The position numbers were made by a program, and so were the translations under genes. Source: Bradyrhizobium sp. 149 (GTDB lineage Bacteria; Pseudomonadota; Alphaproteobacteria; Rhizobiales; Xanthobacteraceae). Taken from it: 64,000 nt of DNA. This document shows positions 1-8,554 of this stretch, in pieces; within the stretch, counting starts at the first letter, position 1, and the number at the start of each line of letters is the position of its first letter. The notes beneath the pieces were generated by a model. That model ran no database searches. It had not been told where the DNA came from and saw only the letters and a program-made list of their open reading frames with translations. The stretch spans positions 1-64,000 of the forward strand of contig NZ_JADPKK010000022.1 in the NCBI RefSeq assembly GCF_023073915.1. The letters run 5' to 3'.

Positions 1-86
1 GATCGCCAGCGGCCTGTCGCGGGGTGCAAACCGCGGCAGGCCATTCCTCACGGAACGAGTCGAGAATAAACCATCGCGCTATTACA

Positions 87-174
87 AGGGTGGGCAAAGG
101 CGCGCTTGCGCCGTGCCCACCAGCTTTCCGCGACCGCAAAAGAAGTGGTGGGCACGCTTCGCTTTGCCCACCCT
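87..174. repeat. Nested palindromic intergenic repeat
   Basis: Arms AGGGTGGGCAAA (87-98) and TTTGCCCACCCT (163-174) are perfect inverted complements. A second inner pair, CGTGCCCACCA (112-122) and TGGTGGGCACG (146-156), is nested inside. A related half copy lies at about 55986-56024. It resembles the abundant short palindromic repeats of Bradyrhizobium intergenic DNA and may act as a terminator for the minus-strand gene to its right. I see no gene in positions 1-181. Confidence 0.7.
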
Positions 175-181
175 ACGAGCG

Positions 182-1999
182 CTACGCCGTCGCAGCGTCC
201 GCCATATACGCGCGCCAGCCACCATAGGCCGTGATGTCGCGCGCTTCGCCCAGCACTTCGGGCTCGACAAGAAAGCCTTTCACATTGCGGCCATCCGCGA
301 GCCGGATCGTGCCGATCGCCATTGGCGCGGGAATCGCGTTGACGAACTTGCCGAAGGCGGACGACGATAGCGACCAGATCTCCAGCTCGATTGACGCGCC
401 CTTGCCGGCTTCGACGCGCAGCATGCCCGGTTTCGGCGGCGTGGTCTTCAATGCGTAGAGTGTGTAGTCGGGCGCGGTCCTGGTCGCCTCGATCAGGTGC
501 CCGTTCAGCGCTTTCAACTCGCCGTTCAACGCCATGCCGGAGAGATGGGCGCCGACGACGGCGATCGGAATCTCGTCGATGCGGTTTGCGGCAAGCGGCG
601 CCAGCGCAGCTTGCGCCACGCCCTTTGCGCCAAGGGTCAACTTGGTATCCGCATGGAACACGCGACCGATGCTCGCGAGCAGCGCATCCTGGCCGGTGGG
701 CGCAAGAAGCGTGATGCCGAACGGGATGCCGTCAGTACGCATCGCCGCCGGCAGCGCCAGACCGCAGAGGTCGAGCAGATTGACAAAGTTGGTGTAGGTG
801 CCGAGCCGGCTGTTGAGCTCGATCGGGTTGGCCAGCACCTGCGCGGTCGTATAGGCCGTCGGCGCCGTCGGCAGCACCAGCGCGTCGATATTGGTGAAGG
901 TGCGTTCGGCGATCTTGCGCAGGCCTTGCAGGCGATAGAGCGCGGAGAAGGTGTCCGCCGCCGTCAGCCGCGCGCCGGCCGTGGTGATCTCGCGCGTCAC
1001 GGGATGGATCGCATCCGGCGCGGAGGCGAGCAGGTCGCGGATCACGAGATAGCGCTCGGCGACCCACGGCCCTTCGTACAGCAGCCGCGCCGTCTCGTAG
1101 AACGGCTCGAGGTCGAACTCGACGAGCGTTGCGCCAAGCGCGGTCCAGCGCTTCAACGCATCGGCGTAGGCCGCTTCCGCCTTCTTGTCGCCGAAGAAGA
1201 TCAGCTGTCCGCTGCGCGGCACGCCGAGGCGCAGGTTTGCCGGGAGCGGGGTGATCGCGCCAAGCGGCCGGTCGCGCGAGAACGGATCGGCCTGGTCGGG
1301 ACCTGCCATCACGGAGAGTGCCAGCGCAGCGTCGTCCACGGTCAGCGCGAACACCGAGATACAGTCGAGCGTCCGGCAGGCCGGCACCAGGCCGGCGGTC
1401 GAGATCATGCCGAGGCTTGGCTTCAGCCCGACGATGTTGTTGAGCATCGCCGGCACCCGCCCGCTGCCGGCGGTGTCGGTGCCGAGCGACAGTGGCACCA
1501 GCCCGGCGCCGACGGCGGTGGCCGATCCCGAGCTCGATCCGCCGGGGATGAGGTCCTCACGGATCGCGTTTCTGGGGATACCGTAGGGCGAACGCACGCC
1601 GACAAGGCCGGTTGCGAACTGGTCGAGATTGGTCTTGCCGATGACGATGGCGCCGGCGGCGCGCAGCCGCTGAACCGCGGTCGAGTCATGTGTCGGGGTG
1701 TACGAGAAGGCCGGGCACGCCGCGGTGGTCGGAAACCCCAGCGCGTCGATATTGTCCTTCACCACGACCGGCACGCCATAGAGCGGCAGGCTGGCGGCGT
1801 CCTTGGCGCCGAGCTTCTCGGCTTCCGCGATAGCGTCCTTTTCGTCGCGCAGGCTGATGAAGATGGCGGGATCGTTGTGGTCGCGGATGCGCTGATAGCT
1901 GCGCGCGACCGTCTGTGCCGGCGTGAGCGTGCCCGCGCGATGCGCCGCCACGATCGCGGCGATCGTTTCAGGCTGCTCAGCCCCCGTTTCAGCCCTCAT
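182..1999 (-). CDS. atzF: Allophanate hydrolase
   Basis: Hydrolyses allophanate (urea-1-carboxylate) to ammonia and CO2 in the cytoplasm, the last step of urea-carboxylase or cyanurate-type nitrogen release. The 605-residue protein has an N-terminal amidase-signature domain: catalytic Lys in VVVKDN (K81), the Gly/Ser-rich GGSSSGS loop (about 153-159) with the cis-Ser, and the nucleophile in DTAGSGR (S179). About 150 further residues match the extra C-terminal domain that separates AtzF from ordinary amidases. Length is usual for AtzF. The ATG at 1999 is the first start in frame. The urea carboxylase normally paired with AtzF is not in view, and may lie left of the window. A GntR-like palindrome lies about 55 bp upstream. 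Confidence 0.9.
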   Translation of the reverse strand: MRAETGAEQPETIAAIVAAHRAGTLTPAQTVARSYQRIRDHNDPAIFISLRDEKDAIAEAEKLGAKDAASLPLYGVPVVVKDNIDALGFPTTAACPAFSYTPTHDSTAVQRLRAAGAIVIGKTNLDQFATGLVGVRSPYGIPRNAIREDLIPGGSSSGSATAVGAGLVPLSLGTDTAGSGRVPAMLNNIVGLKPSLGMISTAGLVPACRTLDCISVFALTVDDAALALSVMAGPDQADPFSRDRPLGAITPLPANLRLGVPRSGQLIFFGDKKAEAAYADALKRWTALGATLVEFDLEPFYETARLLYEGPWVAERYLVIRDLLASAPDAIHPVTREITTAGARLTAADTFSALYRLQGLRKIAERTFTNIDALVLPTAPTAYTTAQVLANPIELNSRLGTYTNFVNLLDLCGLALPAAMRTDGIPFGITLLAPTGQDALLASIGRVFHADTKLTLGAKGVAQAALAPLAANRIDEIPIAVVGAHLSGMALNGELKALNGHLIEATRTAPDYTLYALKTTPPKPGMLRVEAGKGASIELEIWSLSSSAFGKFVNAIPAPMAIGTIRLADGRNVKGFLVEPEVLGEARDITAYGGWRAYMADAATA

Positions 2000-2052
2000 G
2001 ACGACAAACTCCGGCTACGTCTCTTCACCCGGATCGAAGCAAGCGATGTGCC

Positions 2053-2066
2053 ATTGTGTACAGAAT
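2053..2066. promoter_or_regulatory. GntR-like operator candidate upstream of atzF
   Basis: ATTGTGTACAGAAT is palindromic except at one symmetric base pair and contains TTGTNTACA, the core recognised by FadR-subfamily GntR regulators. It sits 54 bp before the atzF start. No GntR gene is in the window, so the regulator would act from elsewhere. Assignment is by motif only. Confidence 0.35.
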
Positions 2067-2192
2067 CCGGGCAGGACAAGTACTCCGGATATTATCGAGG
2101 AATCAGTGCCTTGTGGGATATTTCGGGGATCAGGCGGGCCGCCACGCCATCGCCCTGTCAGGAGCATTTGCGCAAACATTAGGCAGTCTGGA

Positions 2193-2687
2193 TCAGGTGA
2201 AGTCAGCGAGGATTCGCAGCAGCCGCTCGCGGTTCTCCTTGCCGATCTTTTCCTCGACATGCCGCTCGTGCTCCGCAGCGAGGCGCTTGAATTTTGCCAG
2301 CGCCGTCTCGCCCTGCGGCGTGAGATGCAGGGCGTGGGAACGCCGGTCTGTCTTCGACTTGACCCGCCTGACCAGCTTGCGCTGTTCGAGGCTGTCGAGC
2401 AGATGCACCAGCCGCGCGCGCTCGATGCCGAGGCGCTTGGCCACCGCCATCTGCGACAGGCCGGGATTGGCGCCGATCACCGTCAGCACCGAATATTGGG
2501 TCGGCCGGATGTCGACATTGCCGAGCGTCTTGACGAAGTCCTGGAAAATCCAGATCTGGAAGCGCCGCACCGCATAGCCTGCGTGCCCGACCAGCGCGTC
2601 GAGCCCGATCTCGTCCGCGTCGATGGACCGCGCGGCGCCGTTGCCGGCGCGTTTGCGCGCGGAAGTCCGGGCTGCAGTGGCTGTCAC
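2193..2687 (-). CDS. MarR-family regulator (probably of hydroxycinnamate genes)
   Basis: A 164-residue winged-helix repressor of the MarR family, divergent from the feruloyl-CoA synthetase gene. The core runs from a dimerisation helix (RRFQIWIFQDFVKTLG) through the recognition helix region (LSQMAVAKRLGIERARLVHLLDSLE) to a wing with the typical D-R-R-S sequence. The chosen start is GTG at 2687 because GGAGA lies 7 bases upstream. An in-frame ATG at 3047 would run the protein through the divergent gene and is unlikely. By analogy with CouR and other MarR repressors beside acyl-CoA ligase genes, the effector may be a hydroxycinnamoyl-CoA; that is inference. Confidence 0.8.
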   Translation of the reverse strand: MTATAARTSARKRAGNGAARSIDADEIGLDALVGHAGYAVRRFQIWIFQDFVKTLGNVDIRPTQYSVLTVIGANPGLSQMAVAKRLGIERARLVHLLDSLEQRKLVRRVKSKTDRRSHALHLTPQGETALAKFKRLAAEHERHVEEKIGKENRERLLRILADFT

Positions 2688-2740
2688 GTCATGTCTCCTG
2701 CCGGACCATTCTTGTAGCGTCTTCGCCACACCAGTGAAAG

Positions 2741-2761
2741 ATTGTTGTTGACGACAACAAT
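2741..2761. promoter_or_regulatory. Palindromic operator candidate between the MarR gene and fcs
   Basis: ATTGTTGT (2741-2748), a 5-base spacer, then ACAACAAT (2754-2761) form a perfect 8-bp inverted repeat in the 152-bp divergent intergenic region. This is the size and position expected for a MarR operator that controls both genes. Confidence 0.5.
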
Positions 2762-2839
2762 TGTCCTGCCCAACATTATGGCCAACGCGGCCCGCGACGA
2801 GGCCGCGGCCGATCCCGGCTTCCGGGCGAGGAGGAAACC

Positions 2840-4690
2840 ATGACAGGCGCCCCACGCGGTGATGCTTCCAGCCTGTTCGCGCCGCCCAGAACCGTTGCCG
2901 AGCATCGCGCGGACGGCAGCATCGTGCTGCGCTCGCCCGAGCCCCTGCGCGATGGCGCGCGCTGCGTCGGCGACTGGCTGGAGCAATGGGCGCGGCAGAG
3001 GCCTGATGCGATCTTCCTCGCGGAGCGCAGCAGTACCCAATCGCCATGGACCACGGTCACCTATGGGCAGGCGCTGCGCCAGGTGCGGGCGGCAGCGTCC
3101 TGGATTCTGGCGCAAGGTCTCAGCGCCGAACGCCCGCTCGCGATTCTCTCCGACAACAGCATCGATCATGCGCTGCTCGCACTGGCGGCCCAGCATGTCG
3201 GCGTGCCCTCGGCGGCGATCTCGCCAGCCTATTCGCTGATGTCAAAGGATTTTGACAAGCTCAAGAGCATGATCACGCTGCTTGAGCCCGCCGCGATCTA
3301 TGTCTCCGCGACGGGCCCGTTTGCGGCAGCGCTGGCCGCGATCAAGCCCCTGCATAGCGCGCAGATCATCAGCGGCAATGCCGACGATATCGACGCGCTG
3401 GCCTTCCGCACCATCGTGGCAACGCCCGAGAGTCCGGACGTCGCAAAGGCCTTCGCCGCGGTGACGCCGGATACGATCGCAAAATTCCTGTTCACTTCCG
3501 GCTCGACTGGCACGCCGAAGGCCGTCATCAACACGCAGCGCATGCTGACCTCCAGCCAGCAGGCCAAGGCGCAGACCTGGACTTTTCTCGAACAGAGGCG
3601 CGATGATCTCGTCATTCTCGACTGGCTGCCTTGGAGCCACACCTTTGGCGCCAACCACAATTTCAATCTCGTGCTGCGCAATGGCGGCTCGCTCTATATC
3701 GACGGCGGCAAGCCCGCGCCCGGTCTCTTTGCGACATCACTCGCCAATTTGAAGAGCGTGATGCCGACGGTCTATTTCAACGTGCCGCGCGGCTTCGACA
3801 TGCTGATCGCGGCGCTGCGCGGCGACGAGGATCTGTGTCGCCGCTTCTTCGGCGAGGTGAAATTCGCGTTCTACGCCGGTGCGGCGCTGCCGCAGAATCT
3901 CTGGGACGCACTCGAACAGCTCTCGATCAAGACCGTTGGCCGCGCGATGCCGATGGTCTCGGCGTGGGGTTCGACCGAGACGTCGCCGCTGGCGACCGAC
4001 TGCCATTTCCTCGCGGAGCGTTCGGGCAATATCGGCGTGCCCATTCCCGGCACGGAATTGAAGCTTGTCCCCTCCGGCGACAAGCTGGAGGTGCGGGTGC
4101 GCGGCCCCAACGTCACGCCGGGGTACTGGAAGGCCCTAGAGCTGACCAGGCAGGCCTTTGATGACGAGGGCTTTTATCTCATCGGTGATGCCGTGAAGTT
4201 CGCCGATGCCGAACGTCCCGAGCGCGGCCTGTTCTTCGACGGGCGCGTCGCGGAGGACTTCAAGCTCAATTCCGGCACCTGGGTCAGTGTCGGCACGCTG
4301 CGCGTCGCCGGCATCGCCGCGCTGGCGCCGCTCGCGCAGGACATCGTCGTCACCGGTCATGGCGGCGACGAGGTGCGCTTCCTGGTGTTTCCAAACATCG
4401 CTGCATGCCGCGCACATGCCGGCCTGCCAGAGACCGCAGGCGTGAACGACGTGCTCGTGCATGACAAGGTCAGAGCCGCGATCGCGCAGGGTCTTGCGAA
4501 ACTGAAGCAACAGGGCGCCAACTCCTCCGCCCACGCCACGCGCGCCCTGCTGCTCGCCGAGCCGCCCTCGGTCGATGGCGGCGAGATCACCGACAAGGGC
4601 TACATCAACCAGCGCGCGGTGCTGACGCGCCGTGCCGACGCGGTGGCGCGGTTGGATGACGATCTCTCGAACGAGTGGATCGGTCTGTAG
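2840..4690 (+). CDS. fcs: Feruloyl-CoA synthetase (hydroxycinnamate-CoA ligase)
   Basis: Activates ferulate or related hydroxycinnamates to CoA thioesters with ATP. The 616-residue protein is an adenylate-forming enzyme: P-loop motif FTSGSTGTPKAV at about 217-228, the YAGAALP and WGSTETSP motifs, and GLFFDGRVAEDFKL-NSGTW in the place of the usual GRxxD hinge. That last sequence is characteristic of the feruloyl-CoA synthetase family and not of 4-coumarate:CoA ligases. GAGGAGG lies just before the ATG. The usual partners, enoyl-CoA hydratase/lyase (ech) and vanillin dehydrogenase, are not in the window. The exact acid is uncertain. Confidence 0.85.
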   Translation: MTGAPRGDASSLFAPPRTVAEHRADGSIVLRSPEPLRDGARCVGDWLEQWARQRPDAIFLAERSSTQSPWTTVTYGQALRQVRAAASWILAQGLSAERPLAILSDNSIDHALLALAAQHVGVPSAAISPAYSLMSKDFDKLKSMITLLEPAAIYVSATGPFAAALAAIKPLHSAQIISGNADDIDALAFRTIVATPESPDVAKAFAAVTPDTIAKFLFTSGSTGTPKAVINTQRMLTSSQQAKAQTWTFLEQRRDDLVILDWLPWSHTFGANHNFNLVLRNGGSLYIDGGKPAPGLFATSLANLKSVMPTVYFNVPRGFDMLIAALRGDEDLCRRFFGEVKFAFYAGAALPQNLWDALEQLSIKTVGRAMPMVSAWGSTETSPLATDCHFLAERSGNIGVPIPGTELKLVPSGDKLEVRVRGPNVTPGYWKALELTRQAFDDEGFYLIGDAVKFADAERPERGLFFDGRVAEDFKLNSGTWVSVGTLRVAGIAALAPLAQDIVVTGHGGDEVRFLVFPNIAACRAHAGLPETAGVNDVLVHDKVRAAIAQGLAKLKQQGANSSAHATRALLLAEPPSVDGGEITDKGYINQRAVLTRRADAVARLDDDLSNEWIGL

Positions 4691-4970
4691 CGGTTGGTTG
4701 GACCGTACCCGGACGCAGCGCCGTACGCAGTGATGCGCTGCGGAGCCGGCCCATTTTCATGAAACAGGCCAGCCAACCTGCCGCATTATCCTGCAGGATT
4801 CTTTTGTTGCCTAAGCAACTATTTTGTGCGAACCGTTTAGCCAAGGATGACGGTGGGAGGAACCGCCGCGTCGAATTTCGGAGGACGCAATGCTCGGCAG
4901 AGAGGGTGCCGCGGGCGAACGCTGGCGCATGCCCGGAAATGACAGGGGACGGCGCCCGGTTCGCGACCCG
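4691..4970. other. Convergent intergenic region with promoter-like features
   Basis: This 280-bp stretch separates two converging genes. It holds a perfect inverted repeat GTTGC-CTAA-GCAAC (4806-4819), the form of a MarR operator, followed by GGAGG-like sequences and an ATG at 4890 preceded by TTCGGAGGACGCA. The reading frame from that ATG runs through the MarR gene antisense and is not believable as protein. It looks like a stranded promoter and ribosome-binding site whose gene has been lost. Confidence 0.35.
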
Positions 4971-5474
4971 TCAAGTGTCGGTGCTGCCCGTCACGGCGCC
5001 GAGATTCTCGTGCAGGCGGCGCAACAGCTCGATCAGCACCTCGCGCTCGTCCTTGTTGAGGCAGGACAACAGGCGCCGTTCGCGCTCGAATGCCGCGACG
5101 ATCACCTTGTCATGAGTGGCGCGGCCCTTCGCCGTCAGCGAGATCGAATGGGTGCGCCCGTCATTGGGGTCGGTGCGGATCGACACCAGCCCTCGCTTCT
5201 CGAGGCCGGCCAGCGTCCGGCTCACCGGACCTTTGTCGAAACCGATGACGTGGCAGATGCGCGAGGCCGGAATGCCGGGCTCGACCGCCAGCAGCGACAT
5301 GATCCGCCATTCCGTGACGTTGACGCCGAACTGCCGCTGATAGAACGCGGTGGCGCTGTTCGAGAGCTTGTTGGCGATGAAGGTGATGATCGCGGGGACG
5401 TAGCGATCGAGATCGAGCGTCGGTCCCGTCTCCGCGGGCGCAGGCTTTTGGCGAGATCTGGTCGAAGGCGGCAT
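4971..5474 (-). CDS. MarR-family regulator next to the P450 operon
   Basis: A 167-residue MarR protein, transcribed away from the P450-ferredoxin operon 83 bp away. Helices 2-4 carry the DNA-binding segment (ASRICHVIGFDKGPVSRTLAGLE) and the wing contains DPNDGRTHSISL. An N-terminal extension of about 25 residues is rich in Pro, Thr and Ala. It likely represses itself and the P450 operon until an aromatic acid binds, which is inferred from position only. A short palindrome in the divergent region is a candidate site. Confidence 0.8.
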   Translation of the reverse strand: MPPSTRSRQKPAPAETGPTLDLDRYVPAIITFIANKLSNSATAFYQRQFGVNVTEWRIMSLLAVEPGIPASRICHVIGFDKGPVSRTLAGLEKRGLVSIRTDPNDGRTHSISLTAKGRATHDKVIVAAFERERRLLSCLNKDEREVLIELLRRLHENLGAVTGSTDT

Positions 5475-5490
5475 ATCGGGGTTTTAACTC

Positions 5491-5503
5491 GCGGAATGTC
5501 CGC
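5491..5503. promoter_or_regulatory. Short inverted repeat between MarR and P450 genes
   Basis: GCGGA-ATG-TCCGC is a perfect 5-bp inverted repeat in the 83-bp divergent region, placed to affect both genes. It is short, so it could be chance in GC-rich DNA. Confidence 0.3.
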
Positions 5504-5557
5504 AGACCTAAGGGCATGCGCTCGCGTTTCACAAGATCAAAATGAGGGAGGACTTCA

Positions 5558-6778
5558 ATGAGTGCATCCGGCTCCTCCGTATCCGCCGGCGACGCGGCTG
5601 TCCCGCATCTTGATGTCGATCCGTTCGCGATGAATTTTTTTGCCGATCCCTATCCCACGCATGAGTTGCTGCGGGAGGCCGGGCCCGTCGTCTATCTCGA
5701 CAAGTGGAACGTCTATGGCGTGGCGCGCTATGCCGAGGTCCATGCCGTGCTGAACGATCCCGCGACGTTCTGCTCCAGCCGCGGCGTCGGCCTCTCCGAC
5801 TTCAAGAAGGAAACGCCGTGGCGGCCGCCGAGCCTGATCCTGGAGGCCGATCCGCCCGCGCACACCCGCACCCGCGCCGTGCTGTCAAAAGTGCTGTCGC
5901 CGACCGTGATGAAGCAGGTGCGCGACCGCTTTGCCGCAGCGGCGGAGGAACGGGTTGATGCTCTGCTGGAGAAGCGCAGCTTCGATGCGATCACGGATCT
6001 CGCGGAGGCCTATCCGCTCTCGATCTTCCCGGATGCGCTCGGCTTGAAGCCCGAAGGCCGCGAGCACCTGATCCCCTATGCGAGCCTGGTGTTCAACGCC
6101 TTCGGTCCGCCTAACCAGCTGCGGCAGGACGCGATCGCGCGCTCGGCGCCGCATCAGGCCTATGTCACCGAGCAGTGCCAGCGCGAGAATCTTGCGCCCG
6201 GCGGCTTCGGCGCCTGCATCCACGCCCGTGTCGATGACGGCGAGATCAGCGCGACCGAGGCGCCGCTGCTGGTGCGATCGCTGCTGTCCGCCGGCCTCGA
6301 CACTACCGTCAACGGCATTGGCGCCGCCGTCTATTGCCTCGCGCGCTTTCCCGACCAGTGGCAGCGCTTGCGCGATGATCTCACGCTCGCGCGCAACGCC
6401 TTCGAGGAGGCGGTGCGGTTCGAGAGCCCGGTGCAGACGTTTTTCCGCACCACCACGCGCGAGGTCGAACTGTCAGGTGCGAGGATCGGCGAGGGCGAGA
6501 AGGTGTTGATGTTCCTCGCCGCCGCCAATCGCGATCCGCGGCGCTGGGACAAGCCCGACAATTACGACATCGCCCGTCGCAGCTCCGGCCATGTCGGCTT
6601 CGGCTCCGGCATCCACATGTGCGTCGGCCAGCTCGTCGCGCGCCTTGAGGGCGAGGTGATGCTGACCGCACTGGCGAAGCGCATCGCCCGAATCGAGATC
6701 ACGGGCGAGCCGAAACGCCGCTTCAACAACACGTTGCGCGGGCTCGACAGCCTGCCTGTGACCATCACTCCGGCCTGA
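5558..6778 (+). CDS. Cytochrome P450, CYP199A-like aromatic-acid monooxygenase
   Basis: Class I bacterial P450 of 406 residues. Visible motifs are the I-helix acid-alcohol pair in SAGLDTTVNG (D248-T249), the K-helix E-x-x-R, and the heme loop FGSGIHMCVG with ligand Cys355. The stretches SSRGVGLSDF, LILEADPPAHTRTR and NAFGPPNQLRQ are as I recall them from Rhodopseudomonas palustris CYP199A2/A4, which O-demethylate 4-methoxybenzoate and oxidise para-substituted benzoates and cinnamates. The likely role is therefore opening of para-substituted aromatic acids in the cytoplasm. AGGGAGG precedes the ATG. The electron-donor ferredoxin starts 11 bp downstream; no dedicated ferredoxin reductase is present. 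Confidence 0.88.
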   Translation: MSASGSSVSAGDAAVPHLDVDPFAMNFFADPYPTHELLREAGPVVYLDKWNVYGVARYAEVHAVLNDPATFCSSRGVGLSDFKKETPWRPPSLILEADPPAHTRTRAVLSKVLSPTVMKQVRDRFAAAAEERVDALLEKRSFDAITDLAEAYPLSIFPDALGLKPEGREHLIPYASLVFNAFGPPNQLRQDAIARSAPHQAYVTEQCQRENLAPGGFGACIHARVDDGEISATEAPLLVRSLLSAGLDTTVNGIGAAVYCLARFPDQWQRLRDDLTLARNAFEEAVRFESPVQTFFRTTTREVELSGARIGEGEKVLMFLAAANRDPRRWDKPDNYDIARRSSGHVGFGSGIHMCVGQLVARLEGEVMLTALAKRIARIEITGEPKRRFNNTLRGLDSLPVTITPA

Positions 6779-6789
6779 CGAGGAGTTTC

Positions 6790-7113
6790 ATGCCCGCCAT
6801 CACCTTCATCCATCCCGACGGCAAGTCCGACCATATCGAAACAAGTGACGGCGAGAGCGCCATGCAGGCTGCGACCCGTCACGGTCTCGACGGCATTCTG
6901 GCCGAATGTGGCGGCAACGCCATGTGCGCAACTTGCCACGTCTATGTCGACGAAGCCTGGCTCGCGCGCCTGCCGGCGCTGGCTGATGACGAGGACGCCC
7001 TGCTCGAGGGAACCGCGACCGAGCGGCTGCCGAACAGCCGGCTGTCCTGCCAGATCATGATCACGCCCGCGCTCGACGGGCTGGTGCTGCGACTGCCGGA
7101 GCGGCAGGTCTAA
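6790..7113 (+). CDS. [2Fe-2S] ferredoxin, palustrisredoxin-like
   Basis: A 107-residue vertebrate-type (adrenodoxin/putidaredoxin-like) ferredoxin. The cluster ligands follow C-x5-C-x2-C-xn-C: C40, C46, C49 and C87. It starts 11 bp after the P450 and is preceded by GAGGAG, so the two are co-translated. Its natural role is electron transfer from an NADH-dependent ferredoxin reductase to the P450, as palustrisredoxin does for CYP199A2. The reductase must be encoded elsewhere. Confidence 0.9.
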   Translation: MPAITFIHPDGKSDHIETSDGESAMQAATRHGLDGILAECGGNAMCATCHVYVDEAWLARLPALADDEDALLEGTATERLPNSRLSCQIMITPALDGLVLRLPERQV

Positions 7114-7168
7114 GTCTCGACCGGGCCGGCAAGGACCGGCGCGGCAACAGATCAACGGGGAGGGAACG

Positions 7169-8380
7169 ATGAAGCATCTGAAGCGGACGCTTGCACTGGC
7201 CGCGAGTTTGATTTGCGGCGCGGCAAATGCCGAGATCTCGGACAATGTCGTGCGCGTCGGCGTGCTCAACGACATCTCCGGGATCTTCCAGGACACCAAC
7301 GGCATGGGCTCGGTCGAGGCCGCGCGCATGGCGGCCGAGGACTTCAACGGCGGCGGCAAGGGCATCAAGGTCGAGATTGTCTATGCCGATCACCAGAACA
7401 AGGCCGACGTCGGTAACGCCATCGCGCGCAAATGGCTCGATGTCGAGGGCGTCGACGCCATCGTCGACGTGCCGAACTCGGCGGTCGGTCTCTCTATCAA
7501 CACGCTGCTGCGCGACAGCCGCATGACGTTCCTGGCGTCGTCCACGGCGAGCTCGGACCTCACCGGCAAGGCCTGCTCGCCCAACACCATCCAATGGGTC
7601 AACGACGCCTGGGCCACGGGCAACACCACGGCGGCCGCGATGATGTCGCGCGGCGGCAAGGACTGGTATTTCCTCACGGTCGACTATGCGCTCGGCAAGG
7701 GCATCGAGGCGGAAGCCCAGAAATACATCGAGGCGCATGGTGGCAAGGTGTTGGGCTCCAGCAAGCATCCGCTCGGCACGTCCGACTTCGCGTCCTTCCT
7801 GTTGCAGGCGCAGGGCTCGAAGGCGCAGGTGATCGGGCTCGCCAATGCCGGTGGCGACACCATCAACGCGGTGAAGCAGGCCGCCGAGTTCGGGATCCAG
7901 CAGGGTGGACAAAAGCTCGTCGCTTTCCTGCTCTTCATCAATGACGTCCACGGCATGGGCATCAAGGTCGCCCAAGGCCTCCAGCTCATGGAAGCCTTCT
8001 ACTGGGACATGAACGACGACACCCGCGCCTTCGCCAAGCGGTTCGCTGCGCGCCCCGGCATGAACGGCAAGATGCCGAGCGGCAACCAGGCCGGGGTCTA
8101 TGCATCCACGCTCGCTTATCTCAACGCGGTCGCCGCGGCCGGCAGCGACAATGCCAAGGACGCCGTACCCGAGATGAAGAAGTTCAAGGGCAAGGACAAG
8201 CTGTTCGGCGACACCACGATCCGCCAGGACGGCCGCGTCGTGCATCCGATGTATCTGTTCGAGGTGAAGAAGCCGGAGGAGTCGAAATATCCGTACGACT
8301 ATTACAAGCTGGTCTCGACCATTTCGGCGGAGCAGGCGTTCCGCCCGCTGGCGGAGGGTGGGTGCGAGCTGGTGAAGTAG
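7169..8380 (+). CDS. Periplasmic substrate-binding protein of an ABC importer (aromatic-acid type)
   Basis: A 403-residue precursor with a clear Sec signal peptide (KHLKR, hydrophobic core, then cleavage near GAANA-EI at about 24). The mature part is a type I periplasmic binding fold of the LivJ/Leu-Ile-Val class, starting VRVGVLNDISGIF and ending in the typical helical tail. GGGGAGGGAACG precedes the ATG. It follows the ferredoxin by 55 bp and may be in the same transcript. Binding proteins of this class bind aromatic acids in R. palustris, which suits the P450 context. It has no permease or ATPase beside it. Confidence 0.85.
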   Translation: MKHLKRTLALAASLICGAANAEISDNVVRVGVLNDISGIFQDTNGMGSVEAARMAAEDFNGGGKGIKVEIVYADHQNKADVGNAIARKWLDVEGVDAIVDVPNSAVGLSINTLLRDSRMTFLASSTASSDLTGKACSPNTIQWVNDAWATGNTTAAAMMSRGGKDWYFLTVDYALGKGIEAEAQKYIEAHGGKVLGSSKHPLGTSDFASFLLQAQGSKAQVIGLANAGGDTINAVKQAAEFGIQQGGQKLVAFLLFINDVHGMGIKVAQGLQLMEAFYWDMNDDTRAFAKRFAARPGMNGKMPSGNQAGVYASTLAYLNAVAAAGSDNAKDAVPEMKKFKGKDKLFGDTTIRQDGRVVHPMYLFEVKKPEESKYPYDYYKLVSTISAEQAFRPLAEGGCELVK

Positions 8381-8410
8381 GACAAGCTATTGCGGCGAGC
8401 GCTGCTGCAC

Positions 8411-8547
8411 CCTCGCCCCTTGTGGGAGAGGGTGGCTTCGCGAAGCGAAGTCGGGTGAGGGGTTCTCTCCTCACGAACAATTCTCGGATGTGGAGAAAGA
8501 CCCCTCATCCGGCGCTTCGCGCCACCTTCTCCCACAAGGGGAGAAGG
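8411..8547. repeat. Palindromic intergenic repeat, family A copy 1
   Basis: A 137-bp element whose outer arms (CCTCGCCCCTTGTGGGAGAG and its near complement ending CCCACAAGGGGAGAAGG) form a long imperfect hairpin, with inner palindromes around TTCGCGAAGCGAA and GGCGCTTCGCGCC. A second copy in the opposite arrangement lies at 11302-11452. It sits between two converging genes and could serve as a bidirectional terminator. Confidence 0.75.
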
Positions 8548-8554
8548 AAGAAAG

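Noticed and set aside
497..2182. 561-residue open frame opposite atzF
   Set aside because: It is antisense to the whole amidase gene, Arg-rich and without any domain; an artefact of high GC content. The same holds for long antisense frames at 7061-8245, 8648-9958, 10049-11293, 12031-13566, 43342-44829 and 59682-60962.
4890..5561. 223-residue frame preceded by a good ribosome-binding site
   Set aside because: It is fully antisense to the MarR gene and has no domain. The ribosome-binding site is kept as part of the stranded-promoter observation.
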